Origin: Phoma sp. XZ068
Taxonomy: Eukaryota; Ascomycota; Dothideomycetes; Pleosporales; Didymellaceae
DNA: 64,000 nucleotides
NCBI GenBank assembly: GCA_004835665.1
Contig: RBKR01000009.1
Coordinates: forward strand, 1,550,001 to 1,614,000
Direction: 5' to 3'
Shown here: piece after piece, positions 43,165 to 56,670 of the stretch
Layout of the letters: every line of letters begins with the position of its first letter
How positions within the stretch are numbered: position 1 is the first letter of the stretch
The notes under the pieces: generated by a model
Seen by the model: the letters and a program-made list of their open reading frames with translations, nothing else
Told to the model about the DNA's origin: nothing
Database searches by the model: none
Position numbers and translations under genes: made by a program

Positions 43165-44427
43165 GAGGGTTGTGAATACAATGGTTTCAAAGTACGAATT
43201 TTCATGGTATTACTGCATTACAATACTCATGTCAATCTGACCACGAGTCAAATAGTGAAATTGGAGCATATTCAGTGATAAAATCTAACATCCCGCCATT
43301 TTCAAACGCAGTAGCTGCTCCTTCTGTGGCACACACCGGTTCCACCACCCATGAACATCCTACGTGATCCCCTGGTGCTCCATATTGTCTAAGATCAACA
43401 ACTGACGAGTGCTTGTGATAAGCGACAAGACTGCGAGCATAGCGACTTACTACCAGCCGTAAATATCAGCAATATTTTCGCCCTACTAGTACCTGTAACC
43501 CACCCTAGACTGCAGGTCTTCTTATCTCATCGTTCCTTCTCGTATCATCTCTCTGAAGACTGCAATACTACTACTACTACTACTACTATAGAAATGCCAC
43601 AATACTCCTTAAACGCCTGAGTTGCTAGTTAAAGTACCTTAGACACTGTACCGAAAGAACTGGTGGTATTGATAATGCTGCAGCATATAATCCTTGAACA
43701 GCATGTGTATCTCATCCTGGGACGCTGGAATCGAGGCCCTTCTATATGTGATGGAAAGGATTTGAAAGTAGTCGGTTAATCGGTATCTGTAGGGTTGATT
43801 GATACACGCGCTCGTTGTGAATGGTTATTTTGAACCTGTGCTATGTGCAACGTTCTCTTGAGGTATTGCAGCCCTCCCGGGGATTGAATAATTCACTACT
43901 CTACCGACTTGAACTCACCGAGTGGGAAACGCTAGGAGATAGTGTCATGAGATCATGAGTATAATACTTTCTCAGTATGAGTGATGTGAGTCTTGAATTG
44001 AATCACCTTACGTGAGCTGGGATTTTGACAGGGTTTTATTTTGGCGATGAGAACTTTTAAAGGTTATTGTATTGGATGTGTATATGCTTTTCTAGAGGAT
44101 TAGAACTGTAGGGGCGTGCTGGGATCCAAGGAGTTGATTGATTCCATACAGTCGTTGTATGGTTTGTCTCGCGTTATTCAAGTGTAAAGTTCACCAATTC
44201 ACACAACTACAAGGTAAATTCGAGGGTTGAATATGTCATTACGGTCATTAAATTTATTTCAAGGAGAAGACGAAGACTACAGTGGTATCTTGCAGCTAAA
44301 TCAAAAGAGAAACGCCCGTCCCTTCATCATGATGTGAGGAAGGAGTCGTAAATCGCTTGCTATCGTATCATCACAGCACTGTAAACTCGTGAACACTGAG
44401 GATTGGTTAGGTGAGAGCAGCAGTCGT
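43165..44427. other. Convergent intergenic region with (ACT)n tract
   Basis: 1.26 kb of AT-rich 3' flanks between the AAA ATPase and the PAP2 gene. An (ACT)7-8 tract lies at 43566-43588. No coding potential or tRNA is visible. Confidence 0.55.
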
Positions 44428-45791
44428 TTAGACCATCTGCTCACCACGCACACCATGTTCATGACGAACACCATGCTCATGGCTCAACCTATTCCCGCCA
44501 ACAGGCTTCCTCTGCATGTGATGGCCGGTCGCTGCGCCTGAACCCATAGGACCCTCAGCCTGAGGCTGCATAGTACCCCTCGGACCATCTGCAGCGTCAA
44601 ACGGCGCACCAGACCACGCACTTCCGTCGTGCGAGCCCCAGCCAGCCTTGCGCGTCCAAACAGCGTCGTGGAAGCCGTCGAATGTGCTGGGTCCGGCTCC
44701 GTAGACAAACGGCGCGTGGCGAAGAACGGGGACGTGGTTGAAGCGGAAATCCCAGACTGAAGCGTACACCATGCGGTAGCTGCTGAACGCCATGAATGTG
44801 CCAATCACAGCGCCGGCAAGCACGTCGTACCAGTTGTGGTACTCGTCAATGGTGAGTGCGCCGCCGATGAGACATGCGCCGAGTAGGGGCGCGTAGATGG
44901 CGACGAGCTTCCACATGGCAGGGTGGTAGTTTGCGAAGACCTTGAGTTTGGCGTTGAGGTAGAGGTACAGGAAGACGAAGCCGGCGAAGGCGGCGGTGGT
45001 GTGGCCGGAGGGCATGGACTCGAGGGCGTCGTTGATTTCCTTCTTGTCGCCGGTGCAGATGCTGCGGTCGAACATGATTGAGCGGAAGCCGTTGGCCACG
45101 TTGGTGCCGGTTGGGCCCGCGGATTCGAAGGTGTCGGTGTCGAAGGCGAGGTTGGCTGGGATAACGGGCTTGCAGACGGCGAGGAAGTGAGGGCGGAAGC
45201 CTGGTGGGATTAATAATAGTTCTTGAGTAGAGTTGATTTGGTGACATACCTCCAATCAGCCACTTGATGAAGACCTGGAAGACGGCTGCGACGATCAGGG
45301 AGTATAGCAGACCGATGGTTGCGTTGTTGACATCCCAGAACGAGCGAACTCGGATCTGGCAGATGAGGAAGACGGCGAACGGGATGAAGAAGGCCATGAG
45401 AGCGGCTGCCCAGATGGGAATGATCTCATTGCGAAGAGGGTAGGCAAACTCAGGATACACAATCTCTCCATCACCGAAGGTGACTAGATTGATGTTAGTC
45501 GCCGTTACAGTAGCTGTTGTACACGTGGGACCTACCAGGGAAGCTGCGGCTCGGCGCCGGATCAGCAAAGTAGACACCCAAACCAATAGCTCCTAGAACA
45601 GCCATGGTAACAATGTCTAGCGCAGTAGCCTTGATCCATGCTCCAAAGGTAGGACGCGAGTTCCAAGATCGTGCGCCGCCATGCTCGTTCTTTTTAGCGA
45701 AGATACCAGGCTTCTTCTCGCGGTGATGGGTGCCAGTGGCAGTAGTTGTGTCGGCGGGAGCAGCCGTGTTCCTCTTGTTGAAGAAACCCAT
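44428..45791 (-). CDS. PAP2-family lipid phosphate phosphatase, Dpp1-like
   Basis: Family members dephosphorylate diacylglycerol pyrophosphate, phosphatidate and lysophosphatidate at the vacuole or Golgi membrane. Exons are 45791-45536, 45483-45250 and 45200-44428, 420 residues. Six hydrophobic segments are visible. Catalytic block 1 is KWLIGGFRP (KxxxxxxRP) across the second intron. Block 2 is SMPSGHTTAAFAG. Block 3 is altered: the His and Asp remain in YHNWYDVLAG, but the usual SR is replaced by TIDE. The N-terminus is basic and the C-terminal 100 residues are hydrophilic, Gly/His-rich, with a small HEHGVRHEHGVR duplication. Confidence 0.87.
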
Positions 45792-47378
45792 TGTGTGTAG
45801 TGTTGGTGAAGGTGCGTAGAGGTTTGTTGACGGTCGAGGTGAAGCAAGCAAAGCTAGCTACCGTACACCTTTGTTTGACACCAGCAGGGAGAAGCGTGGC
45901 TGAAGAAAGTCTACTGCTACTCACATCACCTCTATATACTTCCCTAGCAGTGCATGCACAAACTCCTTACCGTCGTCACACGCTCATGTGTCCCAAACGA
46001 CGACATCATTCTTCGCCCTGTGCTCGCTTCCACCCGACTTATCCAATCACTTCACACCTGCAACGCCACAAACCGGTCGTCATCCCTGTTCCCGGCAAGG
46101 ACGGCCATCCAGAGCGCGTTACAGCGCGCTGAATGAGGAAGGGATGGCACGACAGCCACATCACAACGTCGTAAATGTCTGCTTTGGGACGGGTCGAAAA
46201 AGTTGGCACTGGTTGGCAAAAGCTTGGTCGCAGAACGCAAGGAGCTTGTTCGAGCTTGTGGGCCTGTGTGTGGCTGAAGCTATTTTTTAATGATGAAATT
46301 AATTATAATAGACAATCTGGATCGTGGGTCAGTGCTGCCGACTCCCGTGTTTAGAGTTACGAACGCGATGTGATGGGAGGTTCGCGCGTCAGGATTCGTG
46401 CGTGACGTCACGGCACAGCAGAATCTCGAGGGCTAGCTGGCTCTGTGAGCGATCACCACGACCTGATCACGATGCACAACGTTGCGCTGTACGCTGGAAG
46501 GTCTGCCGATCGATTTCTTTAGCATCGTCATTCTCATTTTACCGAGAGGACCTCGTTATTGCTTGTTACTACAGCTACATTCGAGAATTAACGAACAACA
46601 ACGACCCGCCGGACAGGGGACCAGTACTAGAACCGAGAAAGTATAAAACACCATTGTCTTTTGATAAGCCTCGGTTCATGTCGACAGACAATTTGAGTGG
46701 GACAAGTGCATGTTTGTTACATTTCCTCAAGCTAAGCAACAATCGATCAAATTACAGCTACTCGCCGCTCACGTACACACACACGCCATACTAGACCTAA
46801 CGTCACGTTCTTACTGAATCCATTGGAGAGTTCTCGATTTAACGCCTTCACTCTGTCATGAGGAGGAGTTCTGTTTTCTTAAAACCGTGACCGAGACGCG
46901 CCTCAATTCACGGTTAATCGTTCTAGTGAAGCACGAGTGGAAGGTAAGCCACGCCAACGCCTGGCCAATGATCATTTCGGAGCTGTTTGCTACTTGAGCA
47001 AGCCTTATGACAGACTTTCGCACGATAATAGTTAGGCTTTAGTAAGATGGATGCTTGGCCTGATCACCACAGGCCGCCCATTGACCAGTACCGTGCCAGT
47101 GTGAACTTGTACCGACTGCTTGTGCAATGTGCAGAATACGATTTGATACCTGCGGGCTATGGAAGGAGGCTGAGCCTTGTCACCAACCTACATTTTCCTG
47201 GCCCAGTCTGACAATAGTGGTCAGCACGCCATAAGCATCAGCAGCCCCGAAGAGGGACTTTCGATACTTGCACATGCTGGGCATGTACACAAGAAGTAGA
47301 TAATATGCGCATAAATACAGCAAGTCTAATGACCCGGCCTATAATTTCTTTTCGAAATTTTTCGAAACGAGCTTCAAG
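45792..47378. other. 1.6 kb intergenic region
   Basis: Promoters of the divergent PAP2 and hydrolase genes. Scattered short ORFs have no similarity, and no repeat or RNA gene is recognised. Confidence 0.5.
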
Positions 47379-48579
47379 ATGTCTGTTCCAGCGGTATATC
47401 TCGACCCTCTCAACCAGGCGTTTGCAGACGTAATAGCTGCACAACCGCCTCTCGAAGACCTCACTATAGAACAGTTTCGAGCTACAGTCGAGCAACTGCA
47501 GCAACATGAGCCTATTCCTGGTGTTACGCGTACCTCGTTCACTGTTCCTTTCGAAGACGGCGTCAAGACGTATATTTTCAAGCCGGAGGGCTTTAAAGGC
47601 AATTTACCTGTTGTATTCTTATTCCATGGAGGAGCATGGACCGCCGGAAGGTATGTAGGATTGCTTGAATCGCTGCATATACCGATAGGCATGTTATGAC
47701 TGACATAAGAAAGTGTCAACACACATGATAGCCTCTGTCGAGATGTTGCACTACAGACCGGCTTTGCCGTTGTGTTTCCCGAATACACACTTGCGCCTGA
47801 AGCACGCTACCCAACGCAACAAGAACAGTGCTATGCAGTAGTGAAGTGGACTCGAGAAAACGGCAACACAAAAGGGTTGTCGCAGAAATTGTTCGCAGTT
47901 GTTGGGGACACCGCTGGAGGTTTGTTGTCGAACTCTTACCGTCTTTGAAACCAAGTCTACTCACATATATGATCCAGGACAGCTCGCCATCGCCGTGAGC
48001 ATCCTTGCATCGACTCGCAAACCCGCCATTCCAATATCATACCAGGTTCTCATCAACCCGGTGACGGATGCCGTGACTACTGACCGCGACACTCCAAGCT
48101 CATACAAATTCTTCAATGGGCCCTTCATTACCGTACCCTTTCTCCGCAAAATGATCGACGAGTACATCCCCAACACTGATGATCGAAAATCCGAACTCGC
48201 AACTCCACGCAACATTTCAACTAAGAGCGCAAAGAAGCAACCCCACACGCTGATTCTCAGCGCGGCAGCCGATATCTTGAGGGACGACGGGATCCTCTTT
48301 GGCGAGATTCTGCAGAAAGCTGGCGTTGATGTGTGCATTTTGACCGCCCATGGGCAGTTGCACGATAGTGTCCTTTTTGAGGCAACAAGATACGGTGCCA
48401 CGCCGAGAGCTATGTTGAGGTTGGTGGCGGTCCAGATCAAGAGTGTGTTTGCCGGTGTCACAGACAAGGGAGTTAAGACGAATAAGAAGAGGCGAAGAGG
48501 CGAAGCAGTTGAGGAGGACGGAGAAGGGCTAGGAAAGAAGAGGACGAGAAGAAAGTCACAACGAAGTAGGCTATCTTGA
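47379..48579 (+). CDS. Alpha/beta hydrolase (HSL/esterase type) with Thr in place of Ser
   Basis: Exons are 47379-47650, 47732-47919 and 47978-48579, 353 residues. The fold-3 hydrolase signature is clear: oxyanion motif FLFHGGAWTAGR, then VVFPEYTLAPEARYPTQQEQ, the nucleophile elbow VVGDTAGG, the acid block AAADILRDDG and a terminal His in HGQLHD. The elbow normally reads GDSAGG; here codon ACC gives Thr, read directly from the exon. This should weaken or abolish ordinary esterase activity unless Thr serves. The last 40 residues are an added basic tail (KKRRRGEAVEEDGEG, KKRTRRKSQRSR) resembling a bipartite nuclear signal, not usual in this family. No signal peptide is present. Confidence 0.82.
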
Positions 48580-50158
48580 GGGCATTAGAACGCTCTTGGA
48601 ATAGGGCAGTCGCGTCTCCTTCTCTCTGGCGATACAGCATCAAAATACGTGATCGGATCTGTGTAGCGATCAAGAGCAACAAATACTGACCCACGCTAGA
48701 TGCTCATATCTCAGCTAAATTATGGGACATTCTCGTCTTCATGTGGTCAAGATTATCTTTTGTATGCGATGACCACAAGGGTTCACAAAGATGGTTGGGG
48801 AACGCAGAGATGAACGGAGGGGAAGTTCGCCTAACGTCATTGAACTGTACTTTCCATGTTTGCCTGCGCATCTTCTTTCACCGACATCGACACACCGCAA
48901 ACCTCCCCAATCATCCGAGTAAACAACCGGGAGGATACCAGTAACAGATCAGCACGTGCTTGTCACGGAACCGCCACTAATGGTTGCGGCTAACATGCTC
49001 GAGCTTCCCCCACCATGTCCGGCTGATTCTCCGTGGTGCTGTGCAACTTAGAAACCCTGATAATCAGCATCGGAGGCCTTTTGCCCCGCATCTCAGCACA
49101 TATCTGCTGGTGCCCACCTTTTCAAGACATTTGCGCAATCGACTAACGGTGAAGTCTCATACGCCGGCTCGTTATCTCATAGCAGCATCGAAGCAGGCGA
49201 TCCACAAAGTGCAAGGTCGAGATGAACGCCCACCTCAGAGCCTTCCGTTTGGCCAACATATCACGAAAACTGACACTACACCATAAGGCTGCCTTAGGCA
49301 GCTCCAGATCTTCACGGCCAGAGTAGTTCGTGGGGTCGAAACCCATTTTCGGTAGAATACCGCAGAGGATGACCTAGCCATATACCTCGATGATGGCCAC
49401 ATCGCGTCCAGATCGTCATCTTTCACATATACCGCATATATGATATTTGTGGCTTCTAAAGGCTGAGCGTTGCTCGGGCCTTCCTTGCTGTGCATGCAGG
49501 ATGACTACTTCTGGCAAATCACAGCGTACAGTCTCAGCTCAGCTCTTGGCCACACTGCATGGCCGAGAAACTTGGCCAACAACTGCCCAAACGACTTCAG
49601 CTCTCGAAATGAAACCACTTCAATCTTGAACAAACAGAACTATTGAACAACTACTGCGATTATTGATTGTAGTCAAAAAATCGAGAGGCATTGCCGATAA
49701 TATCTCTGCTCGCATGCTTACGCACATATTGCTTATAACACCTAAGCACTTAATAACCTTGACCATGCAGCATGTTATCAGACGAAAGAATTACACAAAA
49801 GGACGCACGACTTACGCGAAGACCAATTAGACCGCTGCCCATGCATAACGCTATCCAGTAATGGCAACCGGCTTAGCTGTACTCTTGCGTACGATTGGGT
49901 GACCTTATTGTACGCTGCGGCCAACGGCTTACGGTCACGCAGGTGTACTGCCTCATATGCAAGCTCGGAATACGCGAAGCCAGACCTGCGTTGGACTACT
50001 ACTCAGCTCCCTTTCGCCTAAGAAACTCGCTACTGGGGCCGCGCCCCATTCTGCTCGCACGTATAGTCTGCTTTGGGTATATGCCTTTGCTACCGCAGTG
50101 TAGCCCACGCTTCTAATCTCAGGCCCACTTCGAACCCGAATTTCATGCTTCCTACGCC
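48580..50158. other. 1.6 kb intergenic region
   Basis: Between the hydrolase and the lectin-like gene. ORFs at 49.1-49.6 kb on both strands overlap and look non-coding. I see no recognisable transposon remnant. Confidence 0.5.
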
Positions 50159-52182
50159 ATGGAGCACCGAGACAATTACTACGTCAACATGAGCGGTCAC
50201 AATCGTACACCCTCGCAAGGGGAATGGAGTCCACCACCACCACAATTTGAAGAACATGATCACATATACACAGCCCAAGGGTCACTTCACGGCAATTCCC
50301 CACCCTCACCGTACTCGTCAATGCCACACTCTCCACCGCCACCGCTCTCGCCGCCTCTACAGGCATATCAACATTCCTCGCCGCAGGAGTATCAGCAGGG
50401 GTATTTTAGGAGCCCGTGAGTATTCTACCACCGCCGTTGTTTGCAATGGATTGGAGTAGAGTACTTCTTGCGTTTGCGAATATAGCTTACTGACATTACA
50501 ACAGCATATCTACGGAGAAGGAGACACCATATGCCACGCACATGGCTATTGGCAGTCCTACTCCTGACTACTCTGCACCGCAAGTCGTCCCTAACCAGCA
50601 TGTCTATCCTTTTGCCGGTCAGCCATTCTCACCTTCTTCGCATGGCGGCAGTACACTCGGTTCGCCTCAACCGAGACCATATACATTCAAGGAGCATGTC
50701 GATCCACATGACCAACACATCTCGCGCCCTGGCTCCGTCCCGCCACCAGTCCCACCCAAAGACGACAGAAAGTGTGGAATGAAGAAGCGAACATTCTGGA
50801 TGCTGATGGGGTGTGTTATCTTCTGGCTCATTGCTCTTGCAGTAGGCCTTGGGGCAGGGCTGGGCATAGGTTTATCGAAGAAGAATAAGTAAGTCTCGCG
50901 TCGCCTCTAAGTGCCATTGAGCACCTCGACTGACAAATGAGCAGGAGCAATGAAATCAAGATGGATCCATTCTGCCGTGACCACCCTAAGCTCTGCATTG
51001 GCGGCGCGCTGAACGCCGAGTATTTCTCGAAGAAGGGAGCCTTCAACGGCTCTGGCATTGCGCTTGCTGGAGAGTCCTGGAACCCAAACACTGGAACTCT
51101 TTTCACTGTATACTTTCAACATCACACTGGAGACATACGCTATATGAAATACACGAGTGGCCAGAAGTGGATAGGTGGGGGCATTACTGAGACAGTCGCA
51201 AGCAACGCCAAAAATGCAACGCCTATATCAGCCGTGTCGTATGCTGCCAACTCAACGCAGTTTGTAAGCTCACCAAGATTTATTTATCTAAAACATTTTC
51301 TGACCGTATCAGTTCCATGTATTCTACGTTGGAGAAGACAACACGGTCAAGCAGGTTACCCAAACCAACGAATCGACCTCCACTCAGCTCTGGACAGAAG
51401 GTCCACTCAGCAAACTGAACCTGCAAGTCTATGCTGATTCTCCTAGCACAGGGCTCCAAGCGTGCTGGAAAGGTAACTTTTACGGCGATGCAGACTACAA
51501 GAAGTTTCCCACCGTCAGTGGAGATCCTAACGAAGTTCCTTTCGATAATAGACTTGGAATGAACATCTGGTACGCACTGGATAACTCAACCTTCCAGCAA
51601 TACGCATGGTATGCTGGCAGCCCCGACTGGAAGTTCATTCAAAAGTGGCAAGGATTCACCACACAAGGTGGTGTTGGCTGCTACAGCTGGGGAGCGGGCA
51701 CAACGCAATACGCGATGATGGTCAACAAGGGCGAAGATGTCGAATTCTGGTGGAAGGACACGGACACTAATACGAGTACTATCGTTCAGGACGAAGACCA
51801 CCCTTACAATGTCTTTGTAAACGCATCTGGCGCTACCATCCCCGATGTCTGGCCATCGACATCACTGGGCTACACCACATTCTTCTATGCTCAGTCAGCT
51901 GACAGAAGCATCCGCGGCTACGATATCAACTACAGTGCAGAGAACACATCCTATCCCATGCACGAGAACTTTACAATTCAGACACCTGCTGAGCCTCTCT
52001 ATGCGCTTGGTGGCACGCATATGACAGTTTCTGCTGTATCAGAGAAGAATGACAAGGGAGATGTACTGTATGACAGTCTGTATGTTTTCTTCCAGAAGGA
52101 TGGTAACGACATTACGGCGGCAACGAGGAGAGTATTTGGGGGTGAGTGGACTATTGCACCGCTCAAGATCCCAGATGCATAG
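50159..52182 (+). CDS. Type II membrane protein with fucose-lectin-like ectodomain
   Basis: Exons are 50159-50415, 50505-50888, 50945-51263 and 51313-52182, 609 residues. The first 175 residues are Pro/Ser/Gln/His-rich and disordered. A basic CGMKKR precedes one membrane helix at about 182-209 (TFWMLMGCVIFWLIALAVGL...). The C-terminal 390 residues have repeated Trp/Gly/Tyr phrases such as RYMKYTSGQKWIGGG, HVFYVGEDNTVKQV, NIWYALDNSTFQQYAWY and DRSIRGYDINYS. These resemble blades of the fungal fucose-specific (AAL/FleA) beta-propeller. Several NxS/T sites fit an extracellular or luminal location. Sugar binding is unproven; the assignment rests on pattern only. Confidence 0.7.
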
Positions 52183-53769
52183 ATCTGAATATATCTTGTG
52201 GCATTCGCGGTCAGTAACTGTCACTGTCTGACACTGGAAGTATTTGCACAAATCTAACAAGAAGAAGGGTCGAAAGGCTACACAAGGGGCTGGCTTCATC
52301 ATGTACATGCTTCTTTTGTGCAATAATCCGTGCAAAGCACGATATCGGTCCTCATACGATCGCTTGATGGGTAGGGCGTTACGGAGTTATACGATACCTA
52401 TGGCTGGAACAAAGTATTCAGTCATACACGCTCTTTCACAGCGTTTCGTTTAAAGCTTGCGATGTCAAGCAGTACTTCAATATAATCGCCATTTCAACTT
52501 ACAGGCTGCGGCATTTTTAATGACTAATTCCGTTGAGAATGTGTGTTGCATACAAACACCATCGCTATGAATGATGTCAGTCATCGTGCACACGACCGTG
52601 CCTTCGGTCAGCCGCATGCGCAGACCGCCTTATCGGCTTGCTGCTTTTGCCAACCTACCACGTGCAATTTCTTATCTTGGCTTGACGCTGTCCACAAACA
52701 CGACCTCAGAAAATGACGGTAATTTGGGTTATTTCCGAGAGCATCTAACTAGTCGTAGCCCTGCGTACACCCAATTTCCCCTCCAAATCAAGGCCGAGCA
52801 GTGCATCTTGATGTACAACCTTCTTCACGCTGTGTTGCAAGGTGAGGTGATTCGCGTGGTTTTGCTATACAAACCTTACAGCAGCCACAGCCCATGAATC
52901 GTTATGGCGATACAGCGGTTAACCAGAGACTGAAGGTTCATTTTACGCGGGCCAGTCGTCGTAGTTGAAGGTGTTTGAGATCGATGAGGGACCCTTGGCG
53001 GCGGCGCATAGCGAAATTGCGCCTGGGGCTGAAACCGCGGCCCAAGCTCATCCTGACCGCTCGCATCACCCCCCACCGATTACCATGACACAGACGTCTT
53101 TGTTGCAGGAACGGCCGCGACAACATCCACCTCGGGTGGGTAAGGAGAATGAAGGGGAGATGAAGGGCGACGATGGGGATGCGTGGGCGAGCATAGCGTT
53201 TTGATGAGCTGCAAGTCTGCACGAGCATTTGCATCGATGGATGCGCATGTGTAAGAAGGTTGCGTGGCCCTCGCTTCGGGCTGCTGCAGGAACCGCCAGC
53301 CGTCTACCGCCAACACGACAACGGCCACCCCCGTTATCTTCCATGGGTGCCGTTGTCGCACGCGGCAGATGCAGCCAGACATGATGTCCCGCGTGTGCCG
53401 ATCACCCATACCCTGGCTCTAATCCTGGTAGTCGGTCGGAACTTGGACGTCAGAATCCTGCGCAATTTGTCCCCAACAGGCCCCATTTGCGTCTGGAAGA
53501 CTTGATGACCACTGGCATGAGCGAAAATTGTGGAGGCAACGGTTTGTTTCCCGGGGACTAGACGTCCTGATGCGGACACAAGTCTGCTCATCTCTGCCTC
53601 TTCTTCGTTCTTGCTCCGACTGTCATCCTCGCCTCTTGCTGTACAACCATTTGCTCTTCGGAGCTGTCCACTCCTTTGGCCGCGCATGAAAAGTTTCGTT
53701 CCTCTTGTTGTCGTCCCGTCGTCCTCAATTTCCTAACCTGATACCCACTAGCAATTCACTTGAAACGCA
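52183..53769. other. 1.6 kb intergenic region, one doubtful small ORF
   Basis: The only candidate is a minus-strand ORF from 53382 to 53080 (100 codons). It begins MSGCICRVRQRHPWKITG with a hydrophobic stretch VAVVVLAV. Overlapping ORFs exist in other frames, so I give it low weight. The rest is promoter of the next gene. Confidence 0.35.
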
Positions 53770-55862
53770 ATGCCTAGCTTGCTCACGAGATCGAAGTCGC
53801 TGCGGCTGCTGAAGGGAGGCCGGAGGGGCGTGCAGCAGGAGATACCTGCGACTCCGAACTCTATCTCACAGCCGAACGCTTCGCAGACAGACTTTGACAG
53901 GTTCAAAGTAGCTACGCCAGTCCCGCGGGCGGATCGAACGCTTGAAGTGCCCGAGATGGTAGCCCGGCCGAGTACGTCAAGTGGGCCGGGGGAACGCGCA
54001 ATACAGTTCCACAAGAAAACGATTCCTGCTCCATCAGTCTACTCTGAGGACCGGTTCCTAGCTTTCTCTTCGCCTACAGATTCGACTGCTGTACTGCACG
54101 CCGTGGAGAGCCCCGAAGACGTCATTGGTATCGCGCTGGGTAGCCCTACTGCTGGCTCGCCTTGGACCTCGACGCCCCAGGCCACCACGGAGAACCTCGT
54201 TGCCGACGCTCAAATGTCGTTCCACAACTATGCGAATGCATCGACGACCACCGTTACCGGACCTCAGTCACAGCCCAAGCCTAAGATTAGTCGGTGGAAG
54301 TCATTGTTCAAGAAGACGGCGCCATCACCAAAAGAAAAGCCATCTTTCTACCAGCTGGCACAGCAAGTCACCCCATCTCGTGCGGACAGTCACCATGATA
54401 CCTCGCCAAAATCGAAGTCGAAGCCAATGTTGAAGACGGAGGGGGGAGTAACATTACCGATCTCAGTCTACAATCCGGATATCAGGGCCTCACGTAACAA
54501 GTCACAAGAGAACATATCGCCAATGGAGGTACAACATGGAAGGAAACGTTCAGCAACACTTGATGCTGGCCGCTCAGCGCCTCGACACGGATTCCAAAGG
54601 TCTGCCACAACGCCAAACCCACCGCCAGCTGGCTCAGGACAACCGGATATGAAGTTTTTGGAGGGCCCACCACCACAATCTTCACAAAATGCAGCTGGGG
54701 CTGGCCTCCTAGGCGTCGACATTCCTGATACTAAGCTGGACCGATACAGTGTTATGTTCAAAGGTTTATTGGAGCCCACACCAAATCGATCTTCGTTGTA
54801 CCAGCGGCGACAGGAAAAGGGAGATAACGATAAGGCTAAGCCGCTAGAAAAGATCTCGATCCAGGTATGTTAAGGTTAGAACGACAAGTTTTGAGCGGTA
54901 TGGCTGACACAGACTAGGATGATAGAGCAAGCTTACGAGAACCCAAACTCCCACGACGAGCTACTTCACCCACCGTCTCAAATCCTCCATCGGCTCGACT
55001 ATCCTTATTTCCCGCAACAGGACGCGCTACACCGACACTACGTGCAGGCACACCCACATTGAGGGCAGGCACACCCCAATTACGAGCTCCATCGCCCCTT
55101 GTCTCGAACTCGCCTCGAGCGAGGTCGAAGACCGCGCCAGCAAGGTCACCAACTCAACAAACCTTCAAGGTAGCCGAAGATGGCAAAACCAAGCCTCCAT
55201 CTACCAGCGTCACCCGCCAGTACACTGACTCTCCCAACCTCAAACCACAACCAGCTCTCACGCCCACCTCCACCCACAGCTTTGACACCTCTGACAATGA
55301 ATCCATAACACTTGTCATAGGCCGCACCCCACCAGCTAAAACCAAGGCGTGGAAAGCCCATGTTGAATCGCAAGAACCTGAGTGGGAAATTCTGCCCAAA
55401 CCCAGATCATCATCCGCAAGTCATTCCACCCTCGACCGCTCTATGAGCCGGAAACAGCCACGCGTAACGGCTGCCTCAGCACTATCCTCACATCCTTCCT
55501 CTGGACCGCTGGAAGTCTCTTCGCCGCTGCAGAATTTGCAAATGCTCCTCTCGCCACCACTGTCTGCTGATTCTTTCGAACAGCAGCCCACTGCTGAAAA
55601 GCCTGTTATTCGACGAGCGAACAGCCAGCGCAAGGCGATGGTTGTAGGTGGTGGTGCGCAAACAGCGACAGTGGGCATTGCGAGAAGTGTCAGTGTTAGC
55701 AAGGCGACGAGGCCAAGGACATTGGCCAGGACGCAGACAGACATGGGGCGACATCTGCAGACGAGCCCAGAGAGGAAGCTTGGCGACGGCATGTCGCTTA
55801 CGCCGACCTTGGTGGAGATCGGAAACCGCAAGAGTCAGAGGGTGCAGTTGGTGGATGCTTGA
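53770..55862 (+). CDS. Fungal disordered protein of unknown function
   Basis: Exons are 53770-54864 and 54918-55862 (intron 54865-54917), 679 residues. I do not recognise a family. The protein is rich in Ser, Pro, Thr and Lys and appears mostly unstructured. A short basic start MPSLLTRSKSLRLLKGG and the phrase KISRWKSLFKK look conserved and could bind membranes or partners. Near 55000 there is a small tandem peptide repeat (ATPTLRAGTPTLRAGTPQLRA). Many SP and TP sites suggest phospho-regulation. No signal peptide or membrane helix. Confidence 0.65.
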
Positions 55863-56670
55863 GCACGACCTATTCACATCTCCTCCCTTTCCTCCTCGAC
55901 ATTCATGCTGATATTCTGATCCCCCTTTTTTCACTTCTTTCTACGCTTCTTCGTGGCAGGTAGATCCTGCTCCACTTCTAGGGAGGCATTTTTTTTGGTG
56001 TTGGCAACGGATTTCGACACATTTGGAGTTCCAGGCCAGGGACATTTTTCATGCCAAATGGCATTCAGCGAGGCGCTTTGACTTCGATCCAGAAGATGGG
56101 TACACGTTCTCCTTTGTCGGCCACTTGGCTTTCCAGACTTCAATGCGCTGCAGAGCAGTTGCCAACCACTAGGGAGGATCACATTACTTTCAATATTTCT
56201 CCCAGCGCAGAGGGCTACGGTGAAGGAAAACCAAGACAGAAATGATGTATTGCACAATTGTGCACATCTCTATAGGCAAATGATACAATACGAGTATACC
56301 CTTGTGCTTAGCCTTGTCTGTTGTTGTGTCGTGTATGGTGGTGATCTATCTTAGCGTATCTTCGGAACGCTTCCGAGAATGACATCACCAGCTGAACGAC
56401 AACCAATAGGCCATGCATTGATTCGTGCCCGCTCAGCTTAAGGTAAGCACGTGTTGACAGCCACAACACAGCATTTACGATTAATAAGAACACCCTTTGT
56501 CAACAGGCAGCTATTGGTAGTATTCACCTTCCGCCCAGGTCCGAGGACATACTATCCAGGTTGTCGCTGTCACTGAACTGGACCGCTTTCACTCTCCAAG
56601 CCAACCCATTCCCTGATACCAACTACGCCAACTTAACTATTCAGCAAATCCTTCACCTCACACACTCACA
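55863..56670. other. Intergenic region upstream of the DUF7704-like gene
   Basis: About 800 bases of 3' flank and promoter. No gene is supported. Confidence 0.5.

Noticed and set aside
53080..53382. Minus-strand small ORF starting MSGCICRV
   Set aside because: A hydrophobic stretch is present, but competing ORFs in other frames and no recognised family leave it below the level for a gene call.
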